Source: Solirubrobacteraceae bacterium
GTDB taxonomy: Bacteria > Actinomycetota > Thermoleophilia > Solirubrobacterales > Solirubrobacteraceae
Assembly (NCBI GenBank): GCA_025928415.1
Contig: JAICJK010000077.1
Location: forward strand, 1-8,573
DNA length: 8,573 bases
Reading direction: 5' to 3'
The position numbers and the translations under genes are program-made. Within the stretch, counting starts at the first letter, position 1. The number at the start of each line of letters is the position of its first letter. A model generated the notes under the pieces. The model worked only from the letters and a program-made list of their open reading frames with translations. It was not told the origin of the DNA and did no database searches. Positions 5,712-8,573 of this stretch are shown in pieces.

Positions 5712-6299
5712 TTGACCCCCGCCACGCCCGATGCCGCGAAGCTCCCGCACCGCCCCAAGCGCGCCGATGCCCGGCGCAACTACGAGGCGCTGGTCGCGGC
5801 GGCGCGCGACGCGTTCGCCGAGGACGGCGCGGACGCCTCGCTGGAGGACGTCGCGCGGCGCGCCCAGGTCGGCATCGGCACGCTCTACCGCCACTTCCCC
5901 ACCCGCCAGCACCTGCTCGAGGCGGTCTACGTCGACGAGGTCGAGGCGATGTGCCGGTCGGCCGCCGACCTGGAGGACTTGCCGCCGTGGGACGCGCTCG
6001 CCGACTGGCTGCACCAGTTCGTGCGATACGCCGCCACCAAGCGCGCGCTGTTCGAGGGGATCGCCGCGGTCGACCGCGACGCCGAGGTGTTCAGGGCCTC
6101 GCGCGAGGCGATCACCACGGCCGGCCAGACGCTGCTGCAGCGCGCTCAGGCGGCCGGGGACGTCCGGCCCGACACGAGCTTCGCCGACGTCGGCCGGATG
6201 GTCGCGGGGATCGCCGCCATCCCCGCCGGCCCCGAGCAGATCGAGCGCATCCTCGACGTCGCGCTCGACGGCCTGCGCTACCGCTCGCCGGCCGCCTGA
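5712..6299 (+). CDS. TetR/AcrR-family transcriptional repressor
   Basis: A TetR-family regulator of about 195 residues: an N-terminal DNA-binding domain and an all-helical ligand-binding, dimerising C-terminal domain. The N-terminus (PHRPKRADARRNYEALVAAA, about 12-31) starts helix 1. The helix-turn-helix lies at about 43-63, ASLEDVARRAQVGIGTLYRHF, with the signature GTLYRHFP preceding helix 4. The C-terminal domain (about 75-190, WLHQFVRYAATKRALFEG and following) resembles the SbtR-like subgroup, with moderate confidence. No ATG is available. TTG 5712 is chosen from GGAG spacing and because the next upstream frame runs through the operators. The gene is divergent from the DHA2 exporter, with three palindromes in the gap, so it most likely represses that gene and itself until an exported compound binds. 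It ends 10 bp from the convergent thioredoxin-fold gene. The start codon is the least certain part. Confidence 0.92.
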   Translation: MTPATPDAAKLPHRPKRADARRNYEALVAAARDAFAEDGADASLEDVARRAQVGIGTLYRHFPTRQHLLEAVYVDEVEAMCRSAADLEDLPPWDALADWLHQFVRYAATKRALFEGIAAVDRDAEVFRASREAITTAGQTLLQRAQAAGDVRPDTSFADVGRMVAGIAAIPAGPEQIERILDVALDGLRYRSPAA

Positions 6300-6309
6300 C
6301 CGCGCGGCG

Positions 6310-6900
6310 TCAGGCCGGCGCGAGCGCCGCCGCGGCCGCCTCGAGGTGGTCGTCGCCCCAGAACAGCTCGGCGCCGACCGTGACCGTCGGCACGCCGACG
6401 ACGCCGCGGGCGATCGCCGCCTCGGTGACGGCCGTCAGCCGCTGCTTGACGGCCGCCCGCTCGACGCCCTCGCGGACGTCGTCCGCGCCGAGCCCGGCGT
6501 CGCGGCCGGCGGCGAGCACGTCCTCGAGCGTCCGCAGGCCTGCGCCGGCGGCGAAGTTCCGCGCGAACGCCGCGGCGCTGAACTCGCGCAGGCGCCCGTG
6601 CTCCTCGGCCACCCACGCCGCCCGCAGCGGCAGCAGCGAGTAGCTGTCCCGCGGCCAGCCGGGCGGCAGGCGCAGCGGCGGCAGGCCGTAGCGCCCGGCG
6701 CGCCGCTCGATCTCGCGCAGCCCCGCGGCGCGGGACGCCTCGCTGCGCATCGACCACGGCGTGCGGTCGTGCGCGCGGAGCACGAAGGCGAAGGCGATCG
6801 GCTCCCAGCGCGGCGCCACCCCCAGCACCGCGTCGACCCGCGCCGCGGCGAGGTACGCGTAGGGCGAGTTGAAGTCGTAGGAGAAGACGGGCGCGTCCAC
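6310..6900 (-). CDS. DsbA-family / 2-hydroxychromene-2-carboxylate isomerase-like protein
   Basis: A 196-residue thioredoxin-fold protein of the DsbA/kappa-GST-like group that includes 2-hydroxychromene-2-carboxylate isomerases (glutathione- or thiol-dependent isomerases in aromatic degradation). With GTG 6900 the N-terminus reads VFSYDFNSPYAYLA (5-18), with Ser12-Pro13-Tyr14 where the isomerases carry the catalytic Ser and DsbA the CxxC. There is no active-site Cys pair, so a disulfide oxidase role is unlikely. A helical insert follows (about 50-150). The thioredoxin cis-Pro is in GVVGVPTVTV (Pro171), and the C-terminal ELFWGDDHLE (178-187) is characteristic of the isomerase group. There is no signal peptide, so it is cytoplasmic. 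The start is uncertain: GTG 6900 lacks a Shine-Dalgarno site, while a purine run (6921-6931) would suit an unusual CTG at 6912. It lies 29 bp downstream of the aminopeptidase gene on the same strand, probably one transcript. No aromatic-degradation genes are near, so the substrate is unknown. Confidence 0.85.
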   Translation of the reverse strand: MDAPVFSYDFNSPYAYLAAARVDAVLGVAPRWEPIAFAFVLRAHDRTPWSMRSEASRAAGLREIERRAGRYGLPPLRLPPGWPRDSYSLLPLRAAWVAEEHGRLREFSAAAFARNFAAGAGLRTLEDVLAAGRDAGLGADDVREGVERAAVKQRLTAVTEAAIARGVVGVPTVTVGAELFWGDDHLEAAAAALAPA

Positions 6901-6929
6901 GGCGACGCGCAGGGACGCTACCCCCCACC

Positions 6930-8012
6930 TCAGCCGAACGCCCCGTCCTCCATGATCGTCCGGCCGTCGGCGCTCAGCCGCCCGCCGCCGCGCAGGTCGC
7001 AGATCAGGTCCCAGTGGAGGGCCGACTCGTTGCGGCCGCCCGTCTCGGGGTAGGAGCGGCCGAGCGCGAGGTGGACGGTCCCGCCGAGCTTCTCGTCGAA
7101 CAGCGTCTGGCCGACGGGGCGGGTGATCCCGAAGTTCGTCCCGATGCCGATCTCGCCGATGCGCCGCGCGCCCGGGTCGGTCTCCAGGGCGCGACGCAGG
7201 TACTCCTCGCCCGCGGCCGCCGACGCCGCGACGACCTCGCCGTCGCGCAGCTCGAGCTCGACGCCGCTGACCTGGACGCCGGCGGGCGACGACGGGACGG
7301 TGAAGCGGATGCGGCCCGAGGCGCTCGTCTCGTGCGGGCCGGTGAAGACCTCGCCGGAGGGCATGTTGCGGCGGCCGTCGGAGTTCACCCAGGTGCGCTT
7401 GGCCGTCCGCACCACGAGGTCGGTCCCGTCGGCCTCGATGCGCAGCTCGGCGGCGCCCTTCAGGCGGCCGATCAGCTCGTCCTGGAAGTCGCGCAGCTCG
7501 CCCCAGGCGGCGACGGGATCCGGCCGGTCGAGGAACAGCGCCCCCGCGACGAAGCGCTCGAAGGCGCCGAGGTCCATCCCGGCGTGCTCGGCTGCCGCGG
7601 GCGTCGGCCACAGCGTCGAGCACCAGCGGCGGCTCATCGTCGCCTCGCGGATCGGCCGCCGCGCGCGCTGGGCCCGCGCCAGCCGCTCGGGCGCGATGCC
7701 CATCAGCGCGCGCACGTCGTCGGGCGCCTGGACGCCGAGCACGCGCCGGGCCTTCTTGGCCTCGGTCAGCGCGAGCGGGGGGAAGTCGTCGAGCATCCAC
7801 TCCTGGGCGTGCTCGTAGAAGCTGCGGGTCTGGCCGGGCAGCTCGACGCGCAGCAGCGGCCACGCACCCCGGTCCAGCAGCGCGCGCTGCAGCTCGAGCA
7901 GCAGCGGCGCCGCCAGCGACGTCGAGCGCACGAGCACCTGGTCGCCGTGCTCGGGCTCCAGGCAGTAGCCGGCGAGCAGGTCCGCGAAGGCCGCGGGGTC
8001 CAGGGCGGTCAT
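6930..8012 (-). CDS. M29-family (AmpS/AmpT-like) metallo-aminopeptidase
   Basis: A 360-residue leucyl-type aminopeptidase of peptidase family M29 (thermophilic aminopeptidase T/S type), a cytoplasmic dimeric co-catalytic metal enzyme that trims N-terminal residues from peptides. The N-terminal half has the family features VLVRSTSLAAPLLLELQRAL (26-45) and RWCSTLWPTPAAAEHAGM (129-146). The metal-binding half has NMPSGEVFTGP (216-226; Glu221), GEIGIGTNFGI (286-296; Glu287), DEKLGGTVHLALGRSYPE (306-323; Glu307, His314, Tyr321) and HWDLI (333-337; His333, Asp335). All expected ligands appear to be present, so it should be active. It is slightly shorter than the usual 370-410 residues. ATG 8012 has no Shine-Dalgarno site and begins 25 bp from a perfect 21-bp palindrome, suggesting a short or absent leader and local control. 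It is divergent from the thioredoxin gene and followed by the thioredoxin-fold gene. Confidence 0.93.
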   Translation of the reverse strand: MTALDPAAFADLLAGYCLEPEHGDQVLVRSTSLAAPLLLELQRALLDRGAWPLLRVELPGQTRSFYEHAQEWMLDDFPPLALTEAKKARRVLGVQAPDDVRALMGIAPERLARAQRARRPIREATMSRRWCSTLWPTPAAAEHAGMDLGAFERFVAGALFLDRPDPVAAWGELRDFQDELIGRLKGAAELRIEADGTDLVVRTAKRTWVNSDGRRNMPSGEVFTGPHETSASGRIRFTVPSSPAGVQVSGVELELRDGEVVAASAAAGEEYLRRALETDPGARRIGEIGIGTNFGITRPVGQTLFDEKLGGTVHLALGRSYPETGGRNESALHWDLICDLRGGGRLSADGRTIMEDGAFG

Positions 8013-8036
8013 GGCCGCGCAGTCTGGCAGTGGGGA

Positions 8037-8057
8037 CCGTGATCGGGGCGATCACGG
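8037..8057. promoter_or_regulatory. Perfect 21-bp palindrome between divergent aminopeptidase and thioredoxin genes
   Basis: Nine-base arms CCGTGATCG (8037-8045) and CGATCACGG (8049-8057) are separated by GGG. It lies 24 bp outside the aminopeptidase ATG (8012) and 83 bp before the thioredoxin ATG (8141). No T-run follows on either strand, so it is not an intrinsic terminator. Its place between two divergent starts argues for an operator for an unlinked regulator. It does not resemble the GGAGG-N3-CCTCC operators of the tetR region. Confidence 0.7.
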
Positions 8058-8130
8058 ATCCGACTTGAGGAGGAGGCGGACCGGCGGGACCCTCGGCTCC
8101 CGACCCGGATCCCACCGTTCCGACCCCTCA

Positions 8131-8136
8131 GAGGAG
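8131..8136 (+). promoter_or_regulatory. Shine-Dalgarno site of the thioredoxin gene
   Basis: GAGGAG ends 4 nt before ATG 8141. The spacing is slightly short, but this is the strongest ribosome-binding site in the window, and it fixes the thioredoxin start. Most other genes here lack one. Confidence 0.75.
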
Positions 8137-8140
8137 CCCC

Positions 8141-8473
8141 ATGCCCGCCGCCGCACCCGCCGTCCCCGCCGTGACCGACGACCGCTTCGCCGCCGAGGTG
8201 CTCGAGTCGATCGACCCCGTGGTCGTCGACTTCTGGGCGGCCTGGTGCGGGCCGTGCCGGGTGATGAGCCCGATCCTCGCGGAGATCGCGCAGGCGCGGC
8301 CGGACGTGCGCTTCCGCCAGCTCGACATCGACGAGCACCAGCAGACCGCCGCGCGCTACGGCGTGCTCGCGGCGCCGACGTTCATGGTGTTCCGCGGCGG
8401 CGAGCCCGTGCTGACGCTCGTCGGCTCGCGGCCGCGCCGGCGCCTGGAGCAGGAGCTCGCCGCGGTGCTCTAG
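8141..8473 (+). CDS. Thioredoxin family protein
   Basis: A 110-residue stand-alone thioredoxin that reduces protein disulfides in the cytoplasm, presumably recharged by thioredoxin reductase. The fold is complete: VVVDFWAAWCGPC (27-39) with the buried Asp30 and the classical active site W35-C36-G37-P38-C39, then the FRQLDIDEHQQTAARYGV strand-helix (58-75), and the cis-Pro79 in LAAPTFMVFRGGEP (76-89), ending in the usual amphipathic helix. The position of E. coli Lys57, which pairs with the buried Asp, appears to be Gln60. The last strand carries a basic RPRRR, which is unusual. A short Ala/Pro-rich N-terminal lead is not a signal peptide. It has a good GAGGAG ribosome site. It is divergent from the aminopeptidase across a 128-bp gap with a palindrome. 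Its TAG stop overlaps that of the convergent next gene. Confidence 0.95.
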   Translation: MPAAAPAVPAVTDDRFAAEVLESIDPVVVDFWAAWCGPCRVMSPILAEIAQARPDVRFRQLDIDEHQQTAARYGVLAAPTFMVFRGGEPVLTLVGSRPRRRLEQELAAVL

Positions 8474-8573
8474 GCGCCCAGCGCCAGGCGCAGCTGCGCG
8501 TGAAGCTCGCGCCCGGCCGGGGACGGGCCGCCCGCCGGCGCCAGCAGCGCGCGGCGGTGGCGGGCGCCCGGCG
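8470..8573 (-). CDS. C-terminal end of an unidentified minus-strand gene, partial
   Basis: A minus-strand frame enters from the right edge and ends at TAG (8472-8470), overlapping the thioredoxin stop in the shared CTAG. The 34 or so visible residues end ...LLAPAGGPSPAGRELHAQLRLALGA. The composition is like a real protein (an amphipathic Leu/Arg helix at the end), codon third positions are mostly G/C, and the tail-to-tail placement follows the pattern of the window. I do not recognise the family from so short a piece, and the frame could still be open by chance. Confidence 0.5.
   Translation of the reverse strand, partial: PGARHRRALLAPAGGPSPAGRELHAQLRLALGA

Noticed and set aside
8037..8057. 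The 21-bp palindrome as an intrinsic terminator
   Set aside because: It lies upstream of two divergent genes, not at gene ends, and no T-run follows on either strand.
8085..8102. Weak hairpin CGGGA/TCCCG upstream of the thioredoxin gene
   Set aside because: Five-base arms around an 8-nt loop are expected by chance in this composition.
6310..8115. A continuous 601-codon frame joining the DsbA-like protein to a region antiphase to the aminopeptidase, which might suggest a fusion
   Set aside because: Only its last third encodes a thioredoxin-fold protein. The upstream part is out of frame with the clear M29 peptidase, so there is no fusion and no frameshift.

Overview
This 8.6-kb window comes from a bacterial chromosome with very high G+C (by eye about three quarters), strong G/C preference at third codon positions, and frequent GTG/TTG starts and weak Shine-Dalgarno sites. 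The proteins (ABC1/UbiB kinase, TVP38/VTT membrane protein, pyruvate kinase, DHA2 efflux pump, M29 aminopeptidase) look actinobacterial in style. A Thermoleophilia/Solirubrobacterales-like host is my best guess, but that is an impression from protein style and not a demonstrated placement. I see no RNA genes, insertion sequences, CRISPR arrays or other mobile DNA.

Layout from left to right: the 3' part of an ABC1/UbiB-family kinase gene (+), translationally coupled by ATGA to a TVP38/TMEM64 (VTT) membrane protein (+). The latter converges on, and overlaps by 68 bp, pyruvate kinase (-). Divergent from pyk is a UlaG/RomA-like metallo-beta-lactamase-fold hydrolase (+), which converges on a 14-TM DHA2-type MFS exporter (-). 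Divergent from the exporter is a TetR-family repressor (+). This converges on a two-gene minus-strand unit: an M29 metallo-aminopeptidase followed by a DsbA/HCCA-isomerase-like thioredoxin-fold protein. Divergent from the aminopeptidase is a small thioredoxin (+), whose stop codon overlaps the stop of a further minus-strand gene that runs out of the window.

The clearest functional unit is the tetR/MFS pair. The 135-bp gap between them holds three copies of a palindrome, (T/C)GGAGG-N3-CCTCC(A/G), centred at 5625, 5650 and 5674. The best copy fills the 17-bp spacer of an exporter promoter (TTGCAA-17-TATAGT). This is a textbook layout for a substrate-induced efflux pump repressed by its divergent TetR regulator, with an unusually regular three-site operator. 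A short proline-rich reading frame also lies in the predicted exporter leader. A second, different 21-bp perfect palindrome sits between the divergent aminopeptidase and thioredoxin genes. The rest is ordinary chromosomal housekeeping or accessory metabolism. I do not see an evidently new multi-gene system; the regulatory DNA is the most interesting part.
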